This document shows, one piece after another, positions 1 to 9,625 of a stretch of DNA of 64,000 nucleotides (the first letter of the stretch is position 1; the number at the start of each line of letters is the position of its first letter). Where the stretch lies: assembly GCA_963693305.1 (NCBI GenBank), contig OY855910.1, positions 22,709,862 to 22,773,861 on the forward strand, in the 5' to 3' direction. The position numbers were made by a program, and so were the translations under genes. Source of the DNA: Meandrina meandrites. Taxonomy: Eukaryota > Cnidaria > Anthozoa > Scleractinia > Meandrinidae. A model generated the notes under the pieces. That model was not told the DNA's origin. It ran no database searches and was given only the letters and a program-made list of their open reading frames with translations.

Positions 1-318
1 GTGGATATATGGGAAAGTTTGAAAAAATAAAACAGGCGTATTCCTTATAAAATGATGTTTGACTGAATTCGTCTTGACTCAAAGAGAACCTCAATCTCTT
101 TCAAGTGGATGAAATATCATCAACCAACAGAATTTCAAACGCCCTGGTATATAGACTTTCTAATCATACTTGGGTAACCATAATTATAGCTTCTTGGTTT
201 TGGTCTCTGGGTTTATTAAAATACTAACTTGATGCAGGAGTCCCATGTCCTGAAGTAAGAATTGCACAAAGAGAATGACAAGTTTGTAGCCCCTTCATTT
301 GGAAGTCATAGCCAGTTT
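1..318. other. unassigned leading stretch
   Basis: No coding pattern, repeat or RNA signature is recognised before the TTACATTTATGG array begins. Confidence 0.5.
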
Positions 319-522
319 ATTACATTTATGGTTAAGCCTTCTTACATTTATGGTTGTTCAGTTTATTACATTTATGGGCAAATTTTATTACATTTATGGT
401 TAGTGGATTTATTACATTTGTGGTTAAAAGTTATTACATTTATGGTTAGTATTACATTTATGGTTAATTTTTATTACATTTATGGTTGTTATTACATTTA
501 TGGTTTTTATTACATTTATGGG
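319..522. repeat. minisatellite-like array of TTACATTTATGG
   Basis: Ten copies of the 12-base core TTACATTTATGG, one with a single change (TTTGTGG), are separated by spacers of about 3 to 12 bases. The core is far better conserved than the spacers. The array happens to be open in one frame and translates into a repetitive IYG-rich peptide, which I do not regard as a gene. It lies upstream of a region with a CpG-containing GCGCACGCATG stretch and an ORF start at 712, so a promoter-proximal role is possible but not shown. Confidence 0.9.
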
Positions 523-711
523 TGATACATGCGCACGCATGTTTTTGCGCCATAAAGATGTGTTATGTTTTTATGTCGGCCATCTTGGTAATATTGAAAA
601 CCGCTGTTGAAGTTCTTTCGTTGTGACGTTCGTTCTCGTCTCCTTAACATTGGCGAAGGTTATTATTACCATTGTTTGCCTGTATTCAAGTTAGCTTAGA
701 AGCACTCCACT

Positions 712-972
712 TTGCGTATGGTTAGTTCTCTGGATTGCTTGCGGTTAGTTTGTACATTATTTGCTCTTCAAATGGCGATCGTCCCCTCGATCGCAAAGCC
801 GTCAAAGAAATTATTACGTCACAAAATTCAAAGCTTGATCCATTCCTTCCATTCCAGTGCACGGTCATTTTGGAAACGCTTTCGTGAAGCCTTCGGAAAT
901 CTTCGTAGTTTTTGCTATAGGCTCAGAAAGCAAAATTTCTTCCTAAGTTTACTTAATAATGGGTTCTGTTAG
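712..972 (+). CDS. short ORF, unassigned
   Basis: An 86-codon ORF with a second Met near residue 22. It is rich in Arg, Lys, Ser and Phe in its second half and has a hydrophobic N-terminal stretch. I recognise no domain. The upstream 150 bases are less AT-rich than the surroundings, as a first-exon region might be, but no clear splice donor is seen before the stop. It may be chance. The opposite-strand ORF just downstream has no support either. Confidence 0.15.
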   Translation: MRMVSSLDCLRLVCTLFALQMAIVPSIAKPSKKLLRHKIQSLIHSFHSSARSFWKRFREAFGNLRSFCYRLRKQNFFLSLLNNGFC

Positions 973-1054
973 CGTTTGGTTGCTTTAAAATCGCAAAAGG
1001 AAGAATGTCGAAAAATTGGTTCATTTGATAATAATGTGTTATACAGGCTTCCAT

Positions 1055-2000
1055 GCGACTGAATTTTAAGATTTAACGTGAATTGGAGAAAAATTTCAAT
1101 TGAGTACCACACATTCAAGTGGAATTCACTATGTTTATCATCATCAGAGTGTAAGGATCCTGATAACATTGAGGGACCACAGACAAATGTAAAACTTATC
1201 AGAATGGTTTAACCCTTTAAGTCCCAGTAGTGACCAACATCAAATTTCTCCTCACAAAATTAATACTTCATTAAGAGAAAAGGTTATCAGAATTAATAAA
1301 ATGATCACTAAAGGCAAATTGCTTTGATCTTTTAACAAATTCTCCCAAGTTAAACAATTAGAAATGTATTGAGATCAGTCAGGAGAATTTGTATGTTGAT
1401 ATTGGGACTTAAAGGGTTAATTACTGCCATGAGTACAACACTATACAAGACGAAGTGAAAACACCACTTGAGCCCGCGCTCTAACAAATCAGCAGTGCAA
1501 TAACTATAAGTAAACACTTCATGCATATTGTCACACTGAGCATAAAAATGACTTTGTTAAAATCAACATTTAAGAGAGAAAAAATAAATTAAACTCCACA
1601 AACCAATATATTGGTTTAAAATTTTTAAATTTTTTTTGTTTCAAATTATGATAGTGAATTTGAGACAATGGAAAATCAAAACCAAACTGGTTTAATAATT
1701 TTCTTTAAACAAACATTTACTGAAAACACAACATTAACATTTCACTACTACATTTGCAGAACATGGAGTTGTTGAATTGGGCACTCAAAGAGCAAAAGCT
1801 GTTGCTTAATATATGAAATAAATGTGTTTAACAATTTTTTTTCTTTTTTCTGGATTTATTAGGCCATGTGAGATTTCCTTTCCGCCTTGCAGCTCAGTGT
1901 ATCACTTTCATTTTTCAATACGAAATCTGATGAATTTGGCCAATTCTATAATGCTGGGTTGTTGAAACAGTACAAGCTTCATGTGGACAGTGAATACGTG
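1055..2000 (+). repeat. dispersed repeat, copy 1 (sister copy at 14905-15600)
   Basis: Long stretches match 14905-15600 in the same orientation: the block around 1065-1150 (ATTTAACGTGAATT, CAATTGAGTACC, TATCATCATCAG), the block around 1537-1615 (GAGCATAAAAATGACTTTGTT, CTCCACAAACCAATATAT) and the block around 1750-1970 that leads into a coding exon. Copy 1 carries about 400 bases missing from copy 2, including a complete small MITE. The shared segment covers intron plus exon of one multi-copy gene, so these look like degenerate duplicates of a gene or gene-bearing element. Confidence 0.85.
1213..1416. mobile_element. piggyBac-type MITE with TTAA target duplication
   Basis: A 204-bp element starts CCCTTTAAGTCCCA and ends with the exact reverse complement TGGGACTTAAAGGG. 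It is flanked on both sides by TTAA (1209-1212 and 1417-1420). A CCC start with a TTAA duplication is the classic piggyBac arrangement. There is no coding capacity, so it is non-autonomous. It sits inside dispersed repeat copy 1 and is absent from copy 2, which fits insertion after the copies separated, although copy 2 also lacks flanking sequence there. Confidence 0.85.
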
Positions 2001-2694
2001 TTTGGTCCTGTGGTTGCTTTAAAGTTACCGGATGATTTCAAAACCTGTTCAAAGGAAGAGAAGGCCGAAGCAAAGCATCGTGTAAAAGAGTCAAAAGTTA
2101 TGAAAATGAAATGACTGAAGAGAGTGATGGAAAAGGTAAAAGAAATCAGACAGAGTTTCTCTAAAGCTGCAGTATCTGGTAGCTGGAGTAGGAGTGGAAA
2201 AACTGTTTATGAATTTTATGACAAACTGATAACATTGTGGGGTGGTTCTGCTGGCACAGAGCCCCTTTCTTATTGTGTGGGTGGAGATGATTTTCAGAAA
2301 GACAATGAAGTTATCCAATGTCACAAATAACTTAAGCATGTCAAGTTTCAATTCACAAACTCCAGGTACTTCAGCTGGTTCAAGTGATCTAGGCCCTGGA
2401 GATGATGGGGATAATGAAAGTGACAATGTGGCACCTAATAACGAACACAAAACTAACTGTGTACCAAAGTTAATTGACAACAAAAGAAAGCATTTGCAAA
2501 AAAAAAAACTTTCTGCTGCCCAGAGGGATGAGTTGCTTATTAAAGAAACTACAGCAAGTTTTTCTCAAAGTATTGAAAGTGTTAGTAAAGCTATGACTGA
2601 TCTAGGTATAGGAGTTTGTCAATCAACCTTGTCAATCAATCGAGATGCTATCACAAGCAATTCCAACAACCTTATGCAGCACGAGCATCTGTAA
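1891..2694 (+). pseudogene. MADF/Myb-SANT-like protein fragment, broken
   Basis: The reading begins after a plausible splice acceptor (TTCCGCCTTGCAG, ending 1890). It runs in one frame to 2330 through a single in-frame stop at 2112-2114, then continues in a different frame from about 2330 to 2694. The middle part (KVKEIRQSFSKA..., GSGKTVYEFYDKL-type spacing, WGGSAGTEPLS) resembles the helix-rich MADF/Myb-SANT-like DNA-binding domains of cnidarian multi-copy proteins. The tail is Ser/Asn/Asp-rich and then basic (LIDNKRKHLQKKK, QRDELLIKE), typical of the region after such a domain. One stop and one frameshift indicate a pseudogene. The sister repeat at 15.5 kb holds only the start of this exon. 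Domain naming is from memory of the family pattern, not a search. Confidence 0.5.
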
Positions 2695-2699
2695 ATCAG

Positions 2700-3362
2700 A
2701 ATTTGTTCTTTCAAAACCCAATGCAAATTTCACCTCAGGCTGCTGAGGGTGTTACAGTGCGACTACTCGAACCGGGGCACCCTGAACAAAATTAACCAAT
2801 CACAGTGTTACTTGAAAACAAAGGATAGGGACATTTTTTAGCAACAGACCAATAACGTTCTAGAACGTAAACAAAAGATTAGCAACAAAATTTGAACTGT
2901 CAACAACGTTACAAACAGATGTGGACCTCTCAGGAAACTTGCCATTTATTTGATTGGTTCATTTCGATTGTAAATTTTAAGTTTCATTCAAAAGCTCTGT
3001 TCATGTTTTCCATGTAAAAGTTTCCAAAATGGCGTTTTATCAAAACGTTCAAGTTCGATTGAATCGTGACGGGGGATATATGATAATGGTCGCCGACATT
3101 CCCAATCGTTACGAGAGCACGTTTTGGACTTACATCACACTGGAATGAACCAACAGATAATCGCAGGCAAAGTCAAAAGTGGTCGGCACCTTGTGCAAAA
3201 CGTTTTGTGTGACAATTATTTAAACAATTCATCGATGCATGTACGGAGAGCAGCTGCGCCACGATCAAAAACGGTGGAAGATGTCGTTGAATTTTTAGGC
3301 ATATACTTCATAGTAAGTCAACATGGCCGCCAACAATGAAAAACATATAGTCGCCCAACCAC
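2700..3362. other. stretch with weak coding hints only
   Basis: Around 3028 an ATG-initiated reading (MAFYQNVQVRLNRDGGY...) runs into a stop near 3145. A second frame from 3147 gives about 60 codons ending at 3339. The two overlap like a frameshifted exon, but I recognise no family and see no clear splice sites. Confidence 0.25.
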
Positions 3363-3488
3363 AAAATAAATGCTAACCGCATGCAAATTGCAGTAAATAA
3401 ATGCTAACCGAAAGCAAACTACAGGGTAAAATGCTAACTGCAAGCAAACAGCAGTAAATAAATGTTAACTGCAAGCAAAGCTGCAGGG
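3363..3488. repeat. 31-bp tandem repeat, four copies
   Basis: Four units of roughly 31 bases share AAATAAATGCTAAC followed by GCAAGCAAA-like and GCAG-like segments. The units diverge by a few substitutions. No function is evident. Confidence 0.85.
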
Positions 3489-3989
3489 TGACTATATGGT
3501 GACTTAACGTGAATCATATACCAATTTTTAGAAAACGAAAAACTGTGCAAGCCTAGCATTAGTAGTACAGGACTGCAGCAAAGGCTACTGCTCAATGGCA
3601 TTGTTCATCATGTTGACCTACAGTGTTTTCGGTTACATGTAAACAACAAACGTTCAAAGACAAACAGAAAAATTATCCCATGCATTGCGTTTTATTTTAT
3701 AGCATAAAAAAGTTCTTTTGAGAGCTAGAGATTGTCTGTAAATGCAAAGCCAATAAAGGTTTGTTTAATTCCAATTGTATACTAACGTTTCCTTTACGTA
3801 TATATACACTGATCCTGATCGTGGTGGCGAATATTATTTATTTGAATTTGAAAACCCAAGACTGATTTTGCTTGTTCTTAAAAATTTAGGATCGAAAGTA
3901 ACCAATCAAAGACAAGGCAAGTTTCCTGAGAGGTCCGTATGGGGCACCGAACCAGTCAATATTCCCTACATATTTCCATGGTCTGTTGG
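3489..3989. other. unassigned stretch
   Basis: AT-rich DNA with a short ORF at 3775-4101 that runs straight into the following tandem array, so its open frame is probably a by-product. Nothing else is recognised. Confidence 0.35.
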
Positions 3990-4097
3990 ACTTTTTTTAT
4001 GGTCAACACGACTTTTTATATGGTCAACTAAACACTTTTTATATGGTCAACTCGACTTTTTATATGGTCAACTAAATATTTTATTTACGGCCAACTT
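3990..4097. repeat. tandem repeat of CTTTTTATATGGTCAACT
   Basis: Five copies of about 21 bases with the core TTTTTATATGGTCAAC; the last copy is decayed (TTTATTTACGGCCAAC). The array ends about 50 bases before the best start codon of the gene at 4148. Its TATATGG core resembles the TTTATGG core of the unrelated array at 319-522, which also lies close upstream of a promoter-like region. Confidence 0.9.
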
Positions 4098-4142
4098 ATG
4101 AATTTTCAATGACGTCCACAATGCATTGCGCCCAAACGCAAA

Positions 4143-4155
4143 CAAAGATGGCTGC
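4143..4155 (+). promoter_or_regulatory. YY1-type start-site motif
   Basis: The sequence ACAAAGATGGCTG matches the AANATGGCNGC consensus that in metazoans marks YY1 sites overlapping the start codon. It covers the proposed ATG at 4148. This is a motif match only. Confidence 0.35.
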
Positions 4156-4657
4156 CAGCAAGGAAGACGTGCAGGTGATGCAGCAAATCTCCTTGGCGTG
4201 TGCCATTGCCAAACAGGCCCTCGAGGCCATTGGAAACCTGCAGAGTAATGACATTCGAAATGTAGCAGCATTGACGGCTACTAACAGCTCTTCGACTAAC
4301 TCTATCCCGTCTTCAAGCTCGGGGCTGATTGCAGCAGAGCTTGCGCGGCGATTCGCAAGTTACAACGCACGTGGAGCAGCGAGTAGAAAACGACCTTCAA
4401 CGAGTAGTTCTACGAATTCCATGTCCCGTGGAAAGAAGAATGGGCGCCCCAATAAGACTATCATCCACAAAGACCTGGTGATAATTCCAAACCCTAATAC
4501 CAACCAAGTACCAAGTCATGTCAGCAAAGTGAAGCTGGAGGAGAGGGGTCTTATTATCCACCAGTTGCCTTTTAACAAAGATTGGACTCACCTGGACTTG
4601 ACGAGAAACATCGAAAGCCAACTTCCAAGGGATGATATTATGTTTGAATACATTAAG
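4148..4657 (+). CDS. first coding exon of an uncharacterised cnidarian-type gene
   Basis: The frame opens at 4109, but the ATG at 4148 sits in a better context (AAAGATGG) and starts MAASKEDV. The exon gives exactly 170 codons and ends in frame at AAG followed by GTAAGT, a strong 5' splice site at 4658. Residues 1-50 are helix-like with Ala and Gln, 55-115 are a low-complexity Ser/Thr/Asn/Arg linker, and residues 120-170 form a conserved-looking basic segment (KDLVIIPNP, LEERGLIIHQLPFNKDW). I remember similar segments in cnidarian proteins that go on to a GQGxxYIR-type strand, sometimes ahead of a HECT-type ligase domain (G2E3-like). That full architecture is not visible here. Codon usage and the clean frame make this the most gene-like exon in the window. 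Confidence 0.6.
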
Positions 4658-5151
4658 GTAAGTTATTATGTTTTGTTTGTTTTTCTTTTCATCAAGAGAA
4701 ACAAAGAAATATTTTTTAGAAGGCACAACTTTTCTTAGGGCAAAATGCAGATCAATTTGTGGAGACAAAAGCTTAGTATGAAGCAGAAATGACTGACTAG
4801 TACATGGAGCCTTTGGAACTACATAAACTTTTTGCCACTAAAGCTTGTTTTAGATGTGTATGCAGTGTGTGTTTGCTTTTGCCAACCCCTTTAAAAACCA
4901 CACACATCTTTTGTTAACACAAGTCAAGGGCTTTTTAGTGATTCTGAGACAAAAATGTATTCCAGTACCACATAAAACAGCAATAGATATAAAGACAACA
5001 GCTGACATAAGGGTTATTTTTATCTAAGTAAATGGAGATGGTAAATTCACATGCATAAGCATGTAAACAGTTGCTTGGTTACAAAGCAGTTGTTTCTTGT
5101 AATTCACATGACTTGTGTATTTGATGAGAATTGCTTCCTTTTTTATTGTAA
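4658..5151 (+). other. probable intron
   Basis: AT-rich sequence from the GTAAGT donor to the next open segment. No unambiguous acceptor is found immediately before 5152: a stop lies just upstream in that frame, and the nearest AG after a pyrimidine run is at 5173-5174, in the wrong phase. An unseen small exon may lie inside. Confidence 0.4.
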
Positions 5152-5586
5152 ATGTATACAATGGATGGTGAAAGGATAATAAAACTGTCAGGACAAGGGA
5201 GTGTGTACATCAGATGTTTAGAGCCCCTTGAAGAGGAGGATAGAGATGAAGAGGATGAACAGCTTATGACACCAGCCTATGCCCAACACACTGACGACAT
5301 CACAGGAAACCCTGCTGAAACAAGTTCTTCAAGTTTTCAGAAGCAAGAAAGTGAATCTGTATCCACAGATCTGGGAGTGCCACTCCTACTTGAAGATCCA
5401 ATGCCATTCTTCCCAGAAAAGTGGGACAGTCAGTCTATTGACAATAATTATGAGGCTGTCATTAATGTTAATCATGTATTTTCACCAACTGCACCATCAA
5501 ATGGAGGTGAAACTGCACCATCAAATGGTGGTGAAATTGCATCATCAAGTGATGGTGAAATTGTACCATCAAATGACACAGCATGA
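5152..5586 (+). CDS. second exon, same gene, C-terminal acidic tail
   Basis: An open frame begins MDGERIIKLSGQGSVYIR, which matches the segment I expect after the 4148-4657 exon in related cnidarian proteins, and runs into an acidic stretch (EEEDRDEEDEQ). The end is a 24-bp coding minisatellite at 5488-5580 encoding about four copies of TAPSNGGE-like octapeptides. The frame ends at a TGA at 5584-5586. Linkage to the upstream exon is inferred from order and family memory. The acceptor is unclear, so the gene may be broken between the two pieces. Confidence 0.5.
   Translation: MYTMDGERIIKLSGQGSVYIRCLEPLEEEDRDEEDEQLMTPAYAQHTDDITGNPAETSSSSFQKQESESVSTDLGVPLLLEDPMPFFPEKWDSQSIDNNYEAVINVNHVFSPTAPSNGGETAPSNGGEIASSSDGEIVPSNDTA
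5488..5580 (+). repeat. 24-bp coding minisatellite
   Basis: Units starting at 5488, 5512, 5536 and 5560 share ACTGCACCATCAAATGG and differ by point changes. A unit length that is a multiple of three keeps the frame open and yields an octapeptide repeat at the protein's C-terminus. Confidence 0.85.
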
Positions 5587-5615
5587 AAATTGGGATTTAC
5601 GTGAAATTAGAGGTG

Positions 5616-5880
5616 GTTAAATCTGGTGTAAAGTTGGTTATCCAACTTTACACCATCAATTAAATGTTGTTAAGGGTGGTTAAACCAACCTTTACGCTAC
5701 CATGTGTAAAGGTGATTTAAAGCTGGTGTAAAGGAGTCTCTTTATATGCCTTTATACTTGAGTGTAAAGCTGGCATAAAGGTCAGCTTTAAAAAAATGTA
5801 AAGTTAGCGTAAAGCTGATTAAATTCCAAATTTACGCCAGCTTTACTTAAGCTTTACACCACAGTAAAGTTATGTTTTCA
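5616..5880. repeat. inverted-repeat cluster of GGTGTAAAG units
   Basis: A perfect 13-bp hairpin occurs at 5625-5637 and 5642-5654 (GGTGTAAAGTTGG, 4-base loop, then its reverse complement). The following 220 bases hold at least ten more copies of GTAAAG or CTTTAC in both orientations. This is foldback-type, non-coding DNA just downstream of the stop codon at 5586. Confidence 0.75.
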
Positions 5881-7139
5881 TGCTGTGCAGCCCGTGATGT
5901 GGAAGAGTTTTGTGACATATTATTGTAGCCCGTAATTTGTCAGCGGTCTTAGAAGCCGTTCCTGAAGACAGTAAAACAGCCTTTGCTGTGTACATGAAGC
6001 AGACATGAAGTCAGATAGCTTATAAATTTGTGTGCCGCCCGCCTGGTGGTGGAAGGACATCATTAAGTCTGGAAGCCCGTTAAGTCCCCAGCATATCTCA
6101 AAGAACCGAGATGTGTTCTTGCTCGTAGATTGCTAAGAGCGTTGATCGACGCTGGCGGACCGTAAAACTTAGTAATCGAAGACAACATGGATCCGGGTGA
6201 GAGTCTAAAAGCAATTCTTTACCAAAAAGTATGTTGCCGAGACTTGGGGCTTATTTGCCCAATGCTGCCGTGTTGTAAGTTTGGAATTGCAGAGTTGCTT
6301 TTAGACTCTAATAAATCTTTGAAGTTCAGACCGTTAACCTTTCTGGGTTGAATTGACTCAAGGATATCCCATAATATTCTTCGAAACTGTATTTCATATC
6401 GAAACTCTATTTCATTACGACTGTTTAATACGACTGTTCAGGCTATATTGAAATACGCCAAATCGACAGAAAGATAACTTAAGAGTGAAGCAATTAAAAT
6501 ATTGCTTTATTTAGACCAATAACAAGGCCATTTGACCGTTCTTTCCAACAAGAAACGGCATATTGAGACGGCATTCGTAACTTTGTCTTGTATTGCGTTA
6601 CAGCGTGACTTTATTGGACGTTGGGATCTGGAAACGATTATCTATCGACCATTCGACCGTGCAGAAAGCGAAGCGTGGATGTGATGGGAGCATGTGTCGA
6701 GCTGTGAGCTGTACATAGTGCTGAAAAGGAAGCTGAACGAGGCTTAGATCGAGGTAAGACTGATGCATTAACGTTTTAGGTGCCCTTCCCTTGCCTCAAG
6801 TTTCTCTTTTTTGCTATTAATGTTGTGAAAGTTCGAGGTTTTCTCATAATATAAACAGCATCGTGTCAGCCGAAGATAAAAGTCTCACATATTTACACAA
6901 GTTGAGCTTCCACTGTACTAAATGTATAACACTTTTTCCTGTGCTATTCTCAAAACGAGCAGTTTTCCAGTTAAACAAAACGAACCGATGCCTTTGACTG
7001 AGTTTTACTACCTTTCCTGCATTTAGCTTAAGTGTCAGTGGACGCTAATTTCTCACAAGTTCTTGCTTTCATTAATAACATTGTAACACCTCGCCTACTA
7101 ATGGACTTTTTCCTTTCTATAAATTCAGCTGTTTAAGTC
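5881..7139. repeat. dispersed repeat with copy at 48577-48876 (core 6036-6372)
   Basis: The segment from GCCCGCCTGGTGGTGGAAGG to the GGATATCCCATAAT motif near 6361 matches 48577-48876 in the same orientation, with different spacer content. No gene is recognised in the rest; the ATGGATCCGGGTGAGA at 6187 looks like a tiny first exon with a donor but has no support. Confidence 0.6.
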
Positions 7140-8342
7140 AAATTCTCATTCTCTAAGCTGAAGTCTGTTTTTATTGTGAGAATCTGTTTATACTTCAGTC
7201 ATTTATAAACGAATTCGAAGTTTTATCGTTTTTCAGATCTTTCCGCAGGCTTACATATTTACAAATTCCATTATTTCTTAATGCTGCTTTCAAACCTCTT
7301 AGCTTTAATCACTTTTGTACATTTTATACAGACATTGTCTATTAAATGTTTGGTTTCAAATGCTGTGTTTTAGTTTATAGTGGAGTCAACTGTAAAGTTC
7401 ATTTTTGGATTTTCATTTGAAAAGAATATTAAATTATTGAGCTACATGTACTCTGATGAAAAGCACGTTTCGCCTTTGCAAAATATTACAAACTACACTT
7501 ATACCAGCTTATACTGAGGAAAATCCCGCAAACTGAACAAGTCCAAACCAAAACTAGTAAAACTACTCAAAGATACTGCACACTAAAATTAATTTAAGCG
7601 ATTTATTATCCAACTGCTCTATTTTATTCGCTCGCATTGTTTATTTCAGTGAGTGTATGTTAAATCTCGTACGCGTGATTTAAGATTCGTTTCGTTACGT
7701 GTTACCTGTGCCTGGATGAGTGAGTTCAGACTTTTTCTACCGCACATTTGCTTACCAGAAACGAAGAAAAAATTCATTTAGTTCTCTACTAAAGGTATTA
7801 AGCAACGTGTACGATAAAACAGAATAGTTAATCATGCAACCAAAACAAGATGGCTCAAACTAAATTGTTCACTTGTTAGATAGCGAGCACCACTTCTAAA
7901 TCACAAACTGCCACAACTCACACAAAAACTGCTTTAAAATAACTTGCAAAACCAGCTCCCAATGAATTTGCCAGGGTTTTTTTCGCGGCCGTGTTTTTCT
8001 TTGTTCTGGTGTGAACTCATTTTCTTTAGCCGCGTGTTGACTTTTTTTCGTGCTTTAGTTTTTTTGCCTTGAGGTGATTGTGTTGCCGTGACTGTTTTGA
8101 AGTAAATCAAAACAAATTTCCTTGCCTTCATCGAGGTCCTTTTTTACACTGATTTGCTCTATGAGGTTTATTAGTGTACAGTAAAAGTTGTAAAAAGTTT
8201 TTATACTAAAATTTGATATGTGCACCTCCGTGCATTCGTGGGGAACCCAATAAAGTGCAGGGATATCAAAACACTAATTAAATTCAAGCAAAAAATAATA
8301 AATGGGAGCTCCGCTTTTAGGCCTGCCTAAATCTATATATTA
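7140..8342 (+). repeat. dispersed element, copy 1 (sister at 57400-58602)
   Basis: About 1.2 kb matches 57400-58602 along its whole length with moderate divergence, including TTACCTGTGC, CGTACGATAAAACAGAAT, AATCATGCAACCAAA, AACCCAATAAAGTGCA and a near-identical terminal block GGGAGCTCCGCTTTTAGGCC (8305-8342). The sister copy belongs to a longer element starting near 56322. Copy 1 appears to lack or to have lost that first half. It is non-coding in both places. Confidence 0.85.
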
Positions 8343-8704
8343 TTAATTACAGTTATTATCACATACGGGGCAAAATTACTGAACGCTGATTGGTTGAGAC
8401 AGAGGGCATTTTTTTCTTAATCACGAGGGCACTTTTTGGTAATCAAGAGGGCATGATTACTTGATCCTGATTGGCTGAGCGCGCATCGTCTGCACTGAGT
8501 TGGTTTCCCGCTTAAAAAGAGTTTGAAAAAAGTTCAGAAACGCAGTGCATAAATGCGGTTATTTCATCAAATGTGAACAAAAATCGGTAGGCAGAAATGG
8601 GTGGTGCCTTGGTGGAACAGAGAGAGGACTTTTCAATCCAAATTCGCTTGTCACAGCACGAAAAAACCTCTGGACGATTGGCGCTGTACGGAGAATAGAA
8701 ATTC
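8343..8704. other. CCAAT-rich stretch before a candidate exon
   Basis: Contains two CTGATTGG motifs (8391 and 8469) around three GAGGGCA repeats in AATCANGAGGGCA contexts. Similar GCCCTC words reappear near 9160-9250 on the other side of the exon-like segment, hinting at weak inverted ends of a roughly 0.9-kb element. I cannot define its borders. Confidence 0.35.
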
Positions 8705-8937
8705 ATGGCTGCCGAGACCACTGAATCGACACTGAAAGATAACATTTCTTCGTTTTGCTTGCTTCGCCTTATTAGAAACAGAGCCTGGAAAGGGCATAAA
8801 TTTTGTTGGTACTTACAGTTTTCGCTGTGGAAAGGAGAATGTCAGGTTCAAGAAGTTATTAAAGCTCGTTCGGACACTTTGTTTATGACTTTCATCGATG
8901 CAGCATTTCTGCGCGGTCGGACGCCTCGTAAACAAAG
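8705..8937 (+). CDS. candidate first exon, unassigned
   Basis: A 78-codon frame starts MAAETTES and encounters a GTAAAT donor-like sequence at 8938. The protein has mixed composition with a Trp/Phe-rich centre and an Arg-rich end (RGRTPRKQ). I do not recognise it. The upstream CCAAT-type motifs and the ATGGCTGCCGAGAC start look like a genuine promoter and start. No second exon is assigned. Confidence 0.3.
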
Positions 8938-9313
8938 GTAAATAAAATTTAAACTGCATTCAGTTTTATCTGTGAAGGAACTATTATGAGTGAATTGCAG
9001 ATGCTGTGTTATGCTTACTTTTACTGTTTCTCGACATAACTTGATTTTTATGTGGTCATTTTGCTACGAGCAAATATTCTTGCCAACCGGTTTACGCCAT
9101 GGCAGACCTCGTTTAAGTTTTCTTTTGTACAATTTTGCCCTTTATGTGATAAACACATAATCGCAATGTGCCCTCATGCTTTCGCAACTCTGGCAATTTT
9201 GTGAAAACTTTGAAAATGCACGTGAAATTAATCCTTTATTGCCCTCGGGCCCATGTGATTACATATACTAATAGCATTACTCACGGAACTGACGAAAGCA
9301 GCCATGTTTAAGG

Positions 9314-9530
9314 TTGATGGAGTACCAACAGTGCTACCTTAGAGATGACTCCAGATATGACAAGATAGCCAAAAAGCCTTCACCAATTGTGGATCATTTT
9401 ATTGTGGATGAGAAGTCCTACAACAGTATTATTGACCAGGCTCTTGAAGATCATGACATCCAACAAGCCTGTCAAGCTCAGATGACACCAGATGGTCGGT
9501 TTCCTTGCAGACACAGGGAACATTCCAGTA
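9314..9530 (+). pseudogene. exon fragment leading into a C2H2-like finger
   Basis: An open frame of about 70 codons (EDHDIQQACQAQ, then MTPDGRFPCRHREH) ends next to ACATTCCAGTAAAC. The GRFPCRHRE segment is the typical start of a C2H2-type finger (FPCRxxxC) found in cnidarian multi-copy proteins, with the second Cys position here His. The frame then enters SINE-like sequence at 9551, so the finger is never completed. I treat it as a truncated exon. Confidence 0.35.
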
Positions 9531-9550
9531 AACTTCCATTTTGTCAGGGG

Positions 9551-9625
9551 GGAGCACATTGGCCTAATGGTTAGTGCATGGACTTTAGAGTGAGTGGTCC
9601 AGGTTCAAGCCCTGGCCTGGGTCAA
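9551..9625 (+). mobile_element. tRNA-like SINE head, 3' body unrelated
   Basis: The A-box TGGCCTAATGG (9560-9570) and B-box GGTTCAAGCCC (9602-9612) are spaced as in a tRNA promoter. The same TGGCCTAATGGTTAGTGC word opens the full SINE at 20921. The conserved SINE body seen there is not found downstream, so this is a different or truncated SINE and not a working tRNA gene. Confidence 0.7.

Noticed and set aside
262..525. 87-codon ORF rich in YIYG
   Set aside because: It is the translation of the TTACATTTATGG array; the open frame follows from the repeat composition.
8343..9300. Defined MITE with inverted ends around the 8705 exon
   Set aside because: The GCCCTC and CACAT words on both sides are suggestive, but no contiguous inverted terminus or target duplication could be found.
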